A stretch of DNA of 64,000 bases from Manis javanica (taxonomy: Eukaryota; Chordata; Mammalia; Pholidota; Manidae), in assembly GCF_040802235.1 (NCBI RefSeq), contig NC_133167.1:94536001-94600000 (forward strand), written 5' to 3'. A program made the translations under genes and the position numbers. Shown one piece after another: positions 44,700 through 57,093 of the stretch (positions are counted from its first letter, which is position 1; each line of letters starts with the position of its first letter). The notes beneath the pieces were generated by a model. The model worked only from the letters and a program-made list of their open reading frames with translations, searched no databases and was not told where the DNA came from.

Positions 44700-45180
44700 C
44701 CTGCTGGCCAGTACTTATGGAAGACTGTTTAGAAGTTAATGCCAGACTACTGAGGGTTAGCCAGGGTGGCTCCTTTGCTTGCTTCAGCCGTACCCAGGAA
44801 GGAAGAGCAGCAGACAGTGGGGACGAGTATGATGTTACCTACTTGGCTGACATACTCATTTCAATACCAGATTTGGAATCCAGCCAGGTACAATTTGCAA
44901 TCTTGCAGAATGGAACTCAGTGTGCACTTACTGTTTTGATAGAGGAAAATTTGAATTCTCAGGCCTATGGCCACAATCTAATGAGGGAGGACTTGAACTT
45001 GATAACCATCAGAGCAGGTTAATGCACTGCACTGATACGACTCTCATTGATTCCTCAGATGAAGAGCTCTGGAGGACAGATAGAGGCTGGCTGACATATG
45101 CAGCTGAAATTCAAGGCCTGGCTCAGTCTATGAAATTCCTGGGAATTATGTGGACTGTAACAACTGAGTACTGAGTACAT
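44700..45180 (+). pseudogene. Decayed endogenous-retrovirus pol (reverse transcriptase) fragment
   Basis: Two frames together resemble the middle of a retroviral reverse transcriptase. In the frame 44920-45174 a degraded active-site region reads CTDTTLIDSSDEEL (45028-45069), where the usual aspartate pair is broken, and it is followed at the expected distance by QGLAQSMKFLGIMW (45112-45153), which resembles the conserved segment after the active site in class I and III endogenous retroviruses. The frame ends at TAG-type stops on both sides and lacks gag, integrase and env. Flanking DNA to about 45600 may hold the next part. This is a dead copy; class is uncertain. Confidence 0.55.
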
Positions 45181-45184
45181 TCCC

Positions 45185-48100
45185 CTAAGAAGTAAGTTCC
45201 CACAGATTCTACCAGTAATAAAGACACCAGAAAGTCAGTAGGACAACTCAGGTTTTGGCGAAATCACATTTCTCTTTTAGAAAGCTTGATGGCCCCTGTT
45301 CACAAAGTCAGTAGAAAAAAAAATTGAATGTGCAAAGGGTCATGAACAGAAGTGAACATTAGAAAATAAAAAAGACAGTGGTGCAGGCAGTCCCACTTGG
45401 TCATTATGAACCATAGCTATGTATGAACTACAACATATGTAGGCCAAAGCCTTTGGCAGAGATCAAATAAGGCAGAGACACCTTGGACCTTGGGTTTTGC
45501 GTTTGGAACTGAAGCATCTGCTCATTATGGACCTTTAGAAAGCAGTTGTCACCTTGTTTTTAGGCAGTGGTGAAAACTACCCACATCGGAGAAGTTTTTA
45601 AGTGAGGAAAGCCAACCATGTCTTGGTTGATGTCAAAACAATTTGAATAGGGATGGAAAAGCCAGCAAAATTCAATAATAAAATAGCAGGGGCTTATTCA
45701 AAAATAGGTTAAGAGGGAAGTCACTGAGGGAGTATTAACTTTATAGAGGAAGTTGGCTTTACAGAGCCTTGAGAATAAATAAACCTGGAATGTGTGAATT
45801 TACTGGGAAATGTCAAATGAACTACATAACTATGTCTAAAATGAGATGTCAGGGCCAAAATGTCTCCTTCCAAAAGTGAGATGCCCTGATTTAACCTGGG
45901 CCCAAATGTGAGGAGAAAGTTGCTGGTGAGTAGCATTAGTGGTCCTATTTTTCTGCTCTGGCCCTGACTCAGAGCTGCTTGTATCTATGAAATTATTGGT
46001 GACGTCCATTTCTGAATTCCAGGAGACTGACAATACGATTGCGTGTTATCTCAGTTAGGAAGGGAAGTGTGGGTTTCCCCATGCTATCTGACAGTAAAGT
46101 GCTCCTATGACACCTTTTGTAAATTGAAATGGCATAAAGCAAAGAAGCAATTACCATCTTGTCAAGGTGAAAATCTTCTTCAGATTTCTTTCCGTTAGCA
46201 AAAACAGGTACTAATGTAGGTCTTCTGTAAAAGCAAAGTGGTGTAAAGTGAACTTTCAGATAGAGGGGGAAACTGCATTTACTTGGATTAAGAAAAATAA
46301 CCATAAAAGATCACAAATCTGATAAGCTAAGAAAAATCCAGAAAAATGATTTATTTTTATTACTTAGTGCCAAACACACCTCTGTGGCATTCATTTCTTA
46401 TGTGATGTGGCTGCATCATCTACAGTCACCTCTTCATAATGATTCTGAAGTATCATCTTGTATAGGGGGAGTAGAAAGTTCTGCCTTTTCTCTAGCAAGA
46501 GCATTTAGTTTTCCATTGTTGATGAATCTGATTAAGGGCCCATGAGAAATAAGTCCTCTGCTTACAGTTTTAAATTACTGAGGGACTGGACATCCCTTCA
46601 CAAAGTGAGGCTCAATGTATTCAAATCTTGTTTCTCCTCCCCTGTGCTTATACTTTGCACTCGGTAAGACACCCGCGTGTCTCCTGGTCCTGCCCTTCCC
46701 GCCATGGCCCTGGCTGAGTGGGTCCAGTGGGTGGCAGAAGGACCCTGGAGCCATTCCTATGCAGGGTGTCTGACGATGACTGTGCACAGCAGTGACACAC
46801 TAAGTGTCCCATCAGCTCACGTTCCCTTCAGCTGGATCCTCCAAATGCCTGGCATTTCAGTACCAACTGACACTAGAGCAAGTGTGACAAATGGCAAGTT
46901 ATCAGTAACTATGTAAAAAAAAAGCTTTACTTTGTCAATTTCACATATGGATGCTGTGAGCTCAGAGCCAGGGCCCTTCCCAGGGCCTAGAAAAGACTCA
47001 GGTGAGTGAGGAGCCCTGAGTATCCCTGCATTCCCTTCCTGGTAAAGCTGCCTCTGATCATGAAAGGATGTGAGAACTTGGTGCAGGATGCTTGGCGTGA
47101 TACACTCAGCATCTGATATATGCAAAGGACATTATTATGACTGGATAGTTGAGAAATTCAGAGATATGTGAGACCAGTAAGTGGTCTCCATATGCTAAAA
47201 TTATCAGTTCAGTCCTCATTATAATATCAAAGCTCTTCAGAGAAAAATGTTTCATCTTTGCAAAGGTTTTCCTAATAATGGGATACTGGCGACGTACAGA
47301 TCAGTTTCACCAGGGCTAAATGCATTAGCAATGCATTAAATCATCCCCTGGCTACATCAGATGGTGATTACTTTCCTAAAGCACGACCAGACAGATTCTA
47401 GCTCAATCTTTTATCAAGGCCATCACACATTTCAAACTTTTAAAATCCAGTGCCTTCATTCTGATTTATTTTTTATCCTGTCTAAACAAATCATCAACCA
47501 TGAACATGCTTCTTTGTTTGAAAGACAAGGTGTATTCAAAAACATCATTAAAATACTTACCCCTTGGTTGGTATTATCAGGAAAAGAAATCTGCTATGGT
47601 TGGCAAAGCTGAAAGAGTGATGTTTCAATGAAGGAAGTGGCCTTAAGAGATGAATTTGTCTGATGATTTAAGATAGAGAAATTTGCACTGCCAAAGAAAT
47701 GGAAATGTTGAGATGTCAGTGGAATACTTCCCTTCTGACAGCCTCAGTAAGCTGCCCCACTGAAGGGAGACATGGCCAGACACAGCAACCCCTGTTACAT
47801 CTGCTGCCCGGCCAGCTTGCTGACGCCGTTAGACGTGAGCAAGGATACATCTGGGTGAGGTAATGCATATTCCCTCTTCTGTTTATAGACCAGTATATTC
47901 ACTTGGCTCTCGGACCTTCTCATTTAGGTTATCACAGACACTTCAAGTTAACATGTTTATCACCAAACCCCAGGTTTTGTTTCCTAATCTAATGCTCTAA
48001 AGCCTGACCCCCAATTTATATTTCCTTCATCAGTATATGCTCCTGCCTCCAGCTGAGCATCCAGTTTTGTTAACATCATCTTCGATGCCTCTATCTTCTT
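45185..48100. other. Unclassified DNA, no gene seen
   Basis: 45185-45600 may continue the retroviral fossil. Elsewhere frames of up to 103 codons (46304-45993 minus; 47125-46817 minus) have no known domain. CCAGTGGGTGGCAG at 46724-46737 is a 13-of-14 CTCF-core match in a GC-richer patch. Confidence 0.35.
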
Positions 48101-48104
48101 ATAA

Positions 48105-48235
48105 ATCTTTATTATTTATAATAATAAATATAATAATAATAATAAAATATATAATATATATATTTTATATATTATATATATTATATATATAATATTATAT
48201 TATAATAATAAATATAATATAAATATAATAAAAAC
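48105..48235. repeat. AT-rich low-complexity / (TAATA)n-(TA)n repeat
   Basis: About 130 bases almost purely A and T, built of TAATAA and TATATAT units, with several self-complementary stretches. It abuts the 3' end of the L1 to its right, so it probably grew from that element's A-rich tail. Confidence 0.8.
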
Positions 48236-49070
48236 ACTGGTTTCAGGTATATTACATATTGATTCAATAGTTACCTACATTATTAAATACCTCTGTAAGT
48301 GTTGTTACCATCTGTCAATATACAAAGAATATTGCAATATTATTGACTATATTCCCTGTGCTATACATATATCCACATGACTGTATTATAATTAGAATCT
48401 TGTGCCTATTTATCCTCTTCCCCTATTTCACCAACCCCCACCCCCTCCCCATGGCAACCACCAGTCTCTTCTTTGTGTCTATGAGTCTTTTTCTATATTG
48501 TTCATTTGTTTTACTTTTAGATTCCACATATAAGTGAAATCATACAGTATTTGTCTTTCTCTGCCTGGCTCATTTCACTTAGCATAATATCCTCTAGGTC
48601 CATCCATGTCATTGCACATGGCAAGATTTCTTTCTTTTTTTCTGTTTGAGTAATATTCCATTGTGTATATGTACCACCTCTTCTTTATCCATTCATCTAC
48701 TGATGGACACTTAGGCTGCTTCCGTATCTTCTATATCTTGGCTATTGTAAACAATGCTTCAGTAAACATAGGGGTGCATATATCTTTTCAAATCAGAGAT
48801 TTTGGTTTCTTTGGGTAAACTACTATAGCTGGAATTACTGGGTCCTATGGTATTTTTAATTTTAGATTTTTGAAGAACCTCCATACTGCTTTCCACCAAT
48901 TTACATTCCTACCAACAGTGTAGGAGTGAGTGTTCCCTTTTCTCCATATCCCTTAAAACACTTGTTATTTCTTGTCTTTTGGATAGTGGTCATTCTGACC
49001 GGTGTGAGGCGATACCTTATTGTGGTATTGATTTGCATTTCCCTGATGATCAGCGATGTGTAACGCTATT
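48236..49070 (-). mobile_element. LINE-1 (L1MA-type) 3' UTR and ORF2 C-terminal part, antisense
   Basis: 'ggtttcaggtatattacata', 'gttaccatctgtcaatatac', 'gactatattccctgtgctat' is the reversed 3' UTR; 'cttttagattccacatataa', 'gtaatattccattgtgtata', 'gatggacacttaggctgctt', 'ctggaattactgggtcctat' and 'gaccggtgtgaggcgatacc' is reversed ORF2. It ends at about 49070, the 5' truncation point. A closely related copy in the same orientation is at 59185-60240. Confidence 0.85.
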
Positions 49071-49094
49071 AGTGTCCGTGTATTTCCCATGGTA

Positions 49095-49690
49095 CCTTCC
49101 TCACAGGCATCTCTAACTTCAGCTTTTCTTTCTCAAATCCACATTTCAAAATACAACCAGAACATTCTTAAAAATTGAAACAAAAACAAATCTAACCATG
49201 TCAGTCATCAATTTAATATTTAATGGTTCCCTCTTCCCATGGGTCTAACATCAGCTTCCCCAGCAGCATACAAGGGTTTCTATGTCTGGCCCTCTAGTTC
49301 CGCTGACTGCCCGGTAAAGCTCTCCCTCCGCCTCACTGCAGCTGTATTAAAGGACTTGTAATTTGCTCTTTAGCCTCTATGCCTTTGCATAAGCTAGCCT
49401 CTACCTGGAATGTTTTTCCCCCCATTTTCTGTGACAAGGCTAATATGTCCTCATCCTGTCTCTTTTCTATGTTCTAAAGTATCCTGTCCTCTAAGTATTT
49501 TTTTGAGATTTCCCCTATGTAAGTTATCACACTGTATTAAGACTAGGTATTTCATTATCTACGAGGACAGCAACTGTCTTGTCATCTTGTTTTTCTAGTG
49601 CCCAGACCACTCTTGAAATATATTAACTATTCAAAAAATAGATGTATATTTGATGAACGAGCAAGTGAATGTAGGCTGTAACTAATACAG
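49095..49690 (+). mobile_element. LINE-2 (L2) 3' part
   Basis: The order 'caaatctaaccatgtcagtc', 'ttaatggttccctcttccca', 'tctatgtctggccctctagt', 'tatgcctttgcataagctag', 'ctctacctggaatgtttttc', 'cccctatgtaagttatcaca', 'gaggacagcaactgtcttgt', 'ctagtgcccag' and 'tatttgatgaacgagcaagt' is the end of L2 ORF2 plus the 3' UTR. It is unusually complete for such an old element. Confidence 0.8.
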
Positions 49691-49694
49691 ACCA

Positions 49695-51630
49695 CTCACC
49701 CAACGAGAGATGCTATTTTTTTTAATCCATCAGATATTTATAAAGCAGGTAAAGCTTGCTGAAAAACATATCCAGCATATAATATGATTGGTCCTAACTA
49801 ACGAGGCAGAAAATAATCATACCAAGTATTAAACACCCTTGTGTTTGATTTTTTACTAACTATAGAGAATCACTGTGTTAGATGAATCTAGGAATGTCAG
49901 ACCAAACTGATGGTATGAGTGTGTTAGATGGGAGGGATACAAGAAGAATACGTCAGTGAGATATAATAAAGGGTCTCCTTTCGGGCAGAGAGCCAGTAGA
50001 AATGGAACATGGAACATGGATTTGTGAGACGTTTGGGACAGGCCATGGAAGAGAGTAAATAAAGTTTATAAAATGGTCATTTACCTATGGGAGAAGATGA
50101 TACTTAGGCCTAGTTTTATGATGATGTGATCTTATTTGAGATTATATGATTTAGAGTGGTTGAGTGGCTGCAACCCCCTTTATAAAATAAAATTAATTCT
50201 CCATGTGATGGTATTTCACTTTAGACTATGTTTATTGGGATAATTTATGAAAACCTATTTAAAATGCTTTTAGTACTATCCTTTTGTTGGTTTTTCATTA
50301 TCATACCTAATTGAAAAAAATAACAGTAGTATATAAAGGTGTGCAGGACACAATGGATCAGTTTATGGACAGTACTTGGTGTTCACGTGGGTTCATAGTT
50401 CCCTTGTAATGCCCAAACGGGTCCTTTATTTATGCTTTGGAAAGCTATTTCCTTCTCACAAATAATACTTTTGAAAACCCTTGGAAAAAGAAATATTAGT
50501 CCGGTTCTGTAGCATATAGTGATTTCCTTAGCAGCATCATAGTTTGCTGTACAAATGTGTTATTTTGGTATGTTTTGAAACAAATTAAAAAAATAGGTCA
50601 TCTGTTTAGCAATTAATCTGCCTTCTCCAAGCCTTTGAGATTTTTTTGTATAAAACCTAAACAGATGTTACAAGAATAATTTAAAATAGGCTTCACTTTA
50701 TGTAAACACTAAAATGGATCATTGGCCTGTTAAATGTCTAAAATAACTATTTTATTTCATCATCTTGAATAAACACATCCATAGTTCCTATGTATGTGCC
50801 CAAATTTATTTTTACAAGCTTATTGAATACTGTGGGACAGGCAGTACTACTGGATTTTCCTAATGGCTTATGCCTCTACCTCACGTAGCATCCAAGAACT
50901 AATGGAGGGTGAAACTTTCTTATTAATCACATAGTGATAGATTGAGAAGCTAAATGTACTAGTAGACAGATTGTCCTAATTTAACCACACGTATTTCATA
51001 GAGCTGGAACTATTTGCTAGTAATCTTGGATTTTTACTGTATTTTAAATAGTATAAATTTAGACCATTGTGGGAAGGAATCAAAATCTAGTCTTAAATTG
51101 ATTATGTTTGCAAAAGCTTTGCCTCAGGTACTTTAATAAACCCGAGTCTGCGAAATTTTTAATTAGAAGAATATAGCCTGGGGGAATATTTAAGAGCAAT
51201 GCTTTTAGAGTGGCAATAATCAACAGTATCTCATTTCTGATCTTGTGAAATTCAAACACCCATATCTAGTAATAATAGCCATTCCATTTTTAAATTTCAC
51301 CTTTTGTCAGTGAATCTATTCATCCAAAACACTAAGTTTGCTTACTTAAACATTAATATTTATGTTTGTCAATTTGATTTTCTTTTCTAATTTAAAGGTT
51401 TTTCTATGCATGAAATAAAAAAGACACCATTAAAGCTTATGAAAAATTTGTACTTCTGTGCATTGGACATACATAAGAGTAGAGCCTTTGAGATCAAGCC
51501 TCCCTTCACTTCCATTTCTGCATCATTAATTTCCCCCTTTCTTTTGGATTGGTATCACTTTGACATAAAGAAATTGTAGTAGTTTTATCATCTAAAACGA
51601 GATTCCTTTTGACCATCCAGCTTTCTCTCT
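49695..51630. other. Unclassified AT-rich DNA, no gene seen
   Basis: Only very short open frames. No repeat named. Confidence 0.5.
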
Positions 51631-51634
51631 GCTG

Positions 51635-52125
51635 CCCTTATTTTACCCAACATTTCATGCTGTATTTTAAAACTCAATATTATATTTTCAAGATTTATTT
51701 TGAAAGATGGACAGCAGTCATTTTAACTGTTGTGTGGTATTCCTTTCTATGAAAATACCGTAACTTATTTACTCATTTTACTATTGAAAAACACATGAAT
51801 TCCATTAATTATTTGTACTCATAATGCTTCAATGCAAATACCTGATTTTGATTCCTTGTGTATGTGAGTGAGAGATTCACAAGACTATATAATTAGAAGT
51901 GGAATTACTGGGTCATAAGATGTGGCAAATTTAGATATACCAGACACTGGAAACTTTCTCTATTAGTTGGTTGTGCCACTTCACAACATCACTAGAAGTG
52001 GGTAAGATTTCCAGTTTCCTCACGTCCTCGCCTATTCGTCTGTAAATCTGATGGACATTTATGGTATACGCTCTTTTTGCCAGGTTTATTGAGGTATAAC
52101 TCACAAGCAAAGGAATTACACTCTC
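51635..52125 (-). mobile_element. Old LINE-1 3' end, antisense, broken by another L1
   Basis: 'gtggtattcctttctatgaa', 'aagtggaattactgggtcat', 'ggttgtgccacttcacaaca', 'ccagtttcctcacgtcctcg' follows reversed ORF2 of an old L1M; 'ccaggtttattgaggtataa' and 'ctcacaagcaaaggaattac' is reversed L1 3' UTR, possibly from another copy. It stops at about 52125 where a GC-rich L1 5' region starts. Confidence 0.65.
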
Positions 52126-52640
52126 CTGGGATCTTGGGCACCTCAGATGGTGGAGAGCCCCGGCAGGCCACAGAATGGCTCTCCCTGCTGTGGTACCAAG
52201 CGCTCTCATGGCGGAAGCAAAGGGCAGAGGAGGAAGACAGCGTTCTGTTTAAGCCGTGGGAGCAGGAGGGAGAGGCCAGGAAAAGCTCGGACGATTCCCC
52301 GAGTTGAGCAGTCGGCGCTGAGAGTTCATGGAGATCAAGGAGCTAGCACAGGCAGGCCCAGACATCGGAGAAGAAAGAGGGGGGCAGACGGAAGACTCGG
52401 GAGATGGTCAGGCCACTGCCTGGAGACCTCGCCGAGTTCTGATCAATGCATGCGTGTGGGGCGACCACCCGGGGCTGAGGGAAGGGTCACCTGGAAGGAT
52501 CAGAGGCGCTTGGCTTTCAGACAGGGCCCAGAGTAGTGTCTGTTCCCAGCAGACTGATGGGGAAACAGCATGATTCGTGGAGCACTGGCGAGAATACATG
52601 TAAGGCTCCTGGCTCAGGAGTGAGGAAAAATTAACACGGG
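52126..52640 (+). promoter_or_regulatory. CpG-rich block, probable 5' UTR (promoter region) of an old L1
   Basis: This GC-rich block has about 19 CpGs from 52160 to 52510 by hand count and directly precedes recognisable L1 5' sequence, where the internal promoter of a full-length L1 would be. Three overlapping plus-strand frames (76, 129 and 81 codons) run through it; they are typical of CpG-rich DNA and match no known protein. Assignment as L1 5' UTR rests on position and composition, not on a motif match. Confidence 0.4.
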
Positions 52641-53554
52641 GCTGAGCCCTGCTCCTGCCACACCTACCAAATCTGAAAACCAAAATCTCACACTGTCAAA
52701 AATTTCCAAGTAACTGCAACTCAGAACAAACTCAAGAATATTTATAGGAATACAAAAATATCTACCACCCAAGGAGTTAAAGTTCAAAGTGTTTGATGTC
52801 CAATAAAAAACAATTTTTCTCAGAAGTAGAAAAATACAAACCATAAAGAGGAGAAAAAAAAATCAATCCATTAAAAAACTCAGTGATACAGAGTGAAACA
52901 AAAATATACTGGGTGAAGACATAGCAATAGAAAGTATCCAAAATAAAACACAGAATAACTAAATAGATGAAAAGAGCAAATATTACACACAGTCCACAAA
53001 GGAGGGAGTTGTACAGAAAATATATTTGAAGAAGTAACAACTGAAATGTTTCTGAATTTGTTGAAAAGTATAAATCCACAATTAGTATAAATCCATGAGG
53101 GGCTCAATGAAATGCAGGCATAAGAATCATAAGGAAAATGGCACCAATACACATAATAATCAAATTGCTCAAAACCAGTGACAAAGAGAAATCCTAAAAG
53201 CAAATAGAGAAAAGTGACACATACAAAAGAGGAACAGACCTAAAAATGTGGCAGAATTTTCCTCAAGAACAATGCAAGTGAGAAGACGGTTCAGTAGCAT
53301 CTGAGAGTGCCGAAAAGGAAAGAACAGAGCTGTTGTGGAATTCCAGCTTGAGTGAAATGCCTTACAAAAATGAAGGCAAAATAAAGGTGTTTTTCAGAAA
53401 CTCACAAGCTAAAGTGATTGATCACTAGCAGACCCACATTGCGAGGAATATTGAAGGAAGTCCTTCAGGCAGAAGGAAAATGATACCAAACTGAAATATC
53501 AATCTACACAAAAGAGTGAAGACGGGAAGTGGCAAGTGGATGAGTAAACGCACG
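52641..53554 (+). mobile_element. Old LINE-1 5' region, sense
   Basis: From about 52790: 'gaagtaacaactgaaatgtt', 'tctgaatttgttgaaaagta', 'aaaaccagtgacaaagagaa', 'atcctaaaagcaaatagaga', 'gaacaatgcaagtgagaaga' and 'gtccttcaggcagaaggaaa' then 'atgataccaaactg' is the 5' segment of L1M elements. It is interrupted at 53555 by an MLT1 LTR and resumes at 54020 ('ggtttttttcttactgaaat', 'aaaggcaactg'). Confidence 0.75.
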
Positions 53555-54019
53555 TGTTGTTTGCCAGGACTGCATAACAAAACACCACAAACCCAGTGGC
53601 TTTAAGCAACACAGGTTTATCGCCTCACAGTTCTGGAGGCTGGAAGTCCAAAACAAAGATATGTTGGCACCATATTCTTTCTGAAACCTGGAGGATAGAC
53701 TTCTTCCTTGCCTCTTCGTAGCTCCTGGTGGTTTCCTGACAATCCCTGGGGTCCCTTGGTTTGTAGATACACCACTCTGACCTCCGCCATTGTCCTCACC
53801 TGGCCTTTTGTAGGTCGAGTCCCTGCTTCACTGCATCCGTGTCTCTTCTCTCTGGTAAGGACACTAGTCATGTTGGATTAGGGTCTCACTGCTCCAGTGG
53901 GACCTCATATTAACTAACTACATCTGCAATGACCCTGTTTTCAAATAAAGTCACTTTCTGAAGTATTAGCTGTTAGGACTTCAACATATCTTTTGGGGGG
54001 AACATAATTCCAACTATTA
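53555..54019 (-). repeat. MLT1-type LTR nested in the L1 5' region
   Basis: 'caccacaaacccagtggctt', 'ctcacagttctggaggctgg', 'aagtccaaaac', 'cttccttgcctcttcgtagc', 'cctcacctggccttttgtag', 'aactacatctgcaatgaccc' and 'ggacttcaacatatcttttg' reads as a full MLT1 LTR backwards. L1 sequence flanks both sides, so the LTR inserted into the L1 and is younger. Confidence 0.75.
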
Positions 54020-54080
54020 AATGTGTAAGGTTTTTTTCTTACTGAAATTTCTTTTTAAAGGCAACTGTTAAAAAAATGAG
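54020..54080 (+). mobile_element. LINE-1 5' linker resumed after the MLT1 insertion
   Basis: 'taaggtttttttcttactga' and 'aatttctttttaaaggcaac' continue the L1 5' linker as in the copy at 16590-16745. Confidence 0.5.
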
Positions 54081-54084
54081 AAGT

Positions 54085-57000
54085 GCAGTGTGAATGTATT
54101 CTGCTTAAGAACTCCAGGCATCCTGTTAAATGAATATAATTGTTTCCATGTAGAAGTTTTTCAGTGTAAAAAGTATATATATGTATTTATGGATGCTATT
54201 CTTTTTGGGTAAGCTAGTTTGAACTGAAATATGGAAGAAATCTCCTAGCAAGTATGTACCTCATCTATGTGGGCCCTTGTTTGTTTTATATGAATACACT
54301 ATGGTCATATTATGTTTAACTTCCTTGAGAAATAAGTTGTAACTCAAAGGTATGTAGCTAAACAATATGTAGTATTACATAAAATTGAGAACCTCATAAG
54401 CATGGATTCCATAGGCAATAAAATACACCTGGCTAAGCGATTTGCTTCAGTCTGTGAGGGAGGAGCTCTGTGACATATACACAAATAGTGAATGAAGGGC
54501 CTCAGAGATGCCAGGAAAAAATTATAGTTAGAATCTTTAAATAAAACATCAAATATCAAATAATGTGTTTTTTTTTTTCTCCCGACGATCCCTTCCCAAG
54601 CTGAGTTATGTCTCAGAGAGACTATGCTTCATTAACCAGAACAGAAGGCAGAAGGATGAAGTGTCTGTCTTTCACTTTTGTCCTTTGAGAAGACCTCCCT
54701 GGCGGCACTGGTGTCCCTGTGGGCCTCACCACCTTCTGCTGCAGGTGCCACTGCCCTCGAGTCGGCTCTCTCACTCTCACATGGAGAAGCTGGGTCACTG
54801 CACTTCTTCAGTTTAACCACCCGGCCTGGGAAATCATGATTTCAAGGGTCCAACAGAGTTTAAATCAAAAGCAATCTCCAGCATCCTAGACACCCACGAA
54901 TGTGCTGGCCCTTGTAAGAGGTCTCCCTCGTCTGGGTCAGAACATGCCTCTTCCGTGCACCATAGACATCTGGAGAAAGAAGATATGTATAAACCTATTT
55001 ACTAACACCCTGAAATGCTGTAAGATATTTTATGAAGAACTAGAGCTCATTTTAGCCTGGTATAATCTCATGAAAGAAATGTAAAAATCTCAATAAGAGA
55101 TCTCATTCTCCACCGACCTTATTATAGACCATTTAGGCCAAAGCTGCTTATGAGGTGCTATAGAATGAAAATGCTCTAAAAAGGCTGATTCAACTAAAAG
55201 TGCAAGTGACAAACAAAAGAAGAAAAGACAGGTTACTACAAGGCTAGAATAAAGCAAGTTTATAATTAATTTGGCATTGATGATGCTCCTAAAATTATTT
55301 TTGAGGCAGCAATTTGGAATACTGTTCACAGCCAAAGACCCAAGAATAGTTATGATCCATTTATATCAGTTGGCAAAAAAAAAAAAAATTGCACTAACTG
55401 AAGTTAATACTGTAACTGACCTAAATTGCATGGATCACCATGATAGGAAAAAGAAAGTAGTAACACTAAACTCATGGCTTTATAAGCCAAATACTCCAAG
55501 GTCACTGAAGTTCATGAGGGCAACACAGAGGTAGAGAAAGACCGGCTACAAGAAACTGGCTGAGGTTTTCATTAGTGCTGAGACCCTTACTATGAGGAAG
55601 ATCGCTGAAAAAAATCTCATACTGACCCTGTTCAGAATTAGCTACCAGGCAAACTTCTAATAGGCCAAATGCCCAAATGAAACTCCCATTTTCTATTCTT
55701 GATCAGCATATCTTGGAGAAGTACAGGTTCATGTCTGCTCGGTAAATCTTAGAACAATCTAGGTTTTATATTCCTGCATACTAAAAATACCCAAATCCAG
55801 TATCAACATAGGTCCAAGACAATTCCACTCTTAGAAATCCATATTCACTAGCCTTTCTTTGTTTACTAAGGTGTTTAATGCCACACACATTTGGTCTTTT
55901 GCCCTACACATATTTCTTTGGGTCTTGTTCTGACCAGCATGCAATTTACTAAACACTTCTTCCCATTACTACTTCCTCCACATTACAAGAAGGATAAAGT
56001 CACTTTTACAAGTTTGAGCAAAATCTAGTAGATGTGGGATGAAATATATTGAGAGAATTTTTGAACAAAAATTTCCAGTGCTTGCTGCCTTAATTGAGTC
56101 CTTACCTACAGTTTATGGCCCCAATGACAGTTTACAAGAGACTCTTGCTATTGTGTTTCTCTTTAGTTTATTTCATTGTGCTTAATATGGTTGGATTATG
56201 AGGCTGATCGTTCAGTGACCATCAGACTAAACATTACAGATTCCCAAGTTGCCCCAATATCCTTTGTGGCCACAGGAACAGGAAAACATTCAACGTGTAA
56301 ATCTAATTTCTCTTGCAAAAAAGACATATTTCTGATACAGAGCCATTGCAATACCCCTATCACCAATTAGAAAAGATGTTTTCATTTGTATAGCACCTCC
56401 GGGCACCAAAAGCAGTAATATTGTCTTCTTTTCCATTTGTTCCTGATTTAGCTGTTGTATTTTTATGTAGTCCACCTGCTGCTTTTCATAACTATAGATT
56501 TATGCCCTATCTTTTATTCTGTCCCATCTTACCCTGCTAGCAAATTTTTATTTTTTCATATCAATGCTACCAGGATACTTGAATTACAAGGCCACATGGA
56601 AAGTTCTTTATTCTCTCAAATTCTCAGAGATATGGATCATATTGTATTTTCTCTACATTCTGTCTTTATATATTAACCTTCAATTAGCCTTCTTTCAAAA
56701 GAGGCTTATAAATAAGATTCCTTTATTTCACTTTTTTCTCTAGCTCAAAAAAGTTATAAAAATTCTCAAGTAAAACTACACTTTTTAAAAAATCCTGAGT
56801 TTGCTTCTTATAGCACAAAATATCTTCTGTCTCCCAAAGTAAAATCACAAGCTAACTAACAGTTAAAAAATGCACACCATTCTGGGCACGTAGAGCTATT
56901 GTCACTGATCTTGAGACATACCTCATTTGTGCAGCCTTTTTTACTTGAATTAAGACCGTCACTCCAGAACAAATGTCGTGCTCATAAAAAAATGAAGCCA

Positions 57001-57090
57001 TCTTTTTCCTGAAAGATCATACTCCAGTTTCCCAGAGACTGAAAGGAACTCTTTTGTGCCACATCACTATTAAGACCCTCAAAAAGACTG
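54085..57090. other. Unclassified DNA, no gene seen
   Basis: T10-12 and A13 runs lie near 54569 and 55377. The part 54590-54830 is GC-richer without a convincing frame. Frames below 90 codons show no known domain. Confidence 0.4.
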
Positions 57091-57093
57091 AGG

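Noticed and set aside
46724-46737. Third CTCF site as a firm annotation
   Set aside because: 13 of 14 core positions but a mismatch at a strongly preferred A, so it was only mentioned within the surrounding region.
48105-48235. AT-rich tract as a replication origin or matrix attachment region
   Set aside because: Base composition alone cannot support this; growth of a microsatellite from the L1 A-rich tail is simpler.
52147-52536. 129-residue plus-strand frame rich in G, R and S as a coding gene
   Set aside because: It lies in a CpG-rich block where all three frames and the other strand are also open, and it directly precedes L1 5' sequence. Composition, not selection, explains the open frame.
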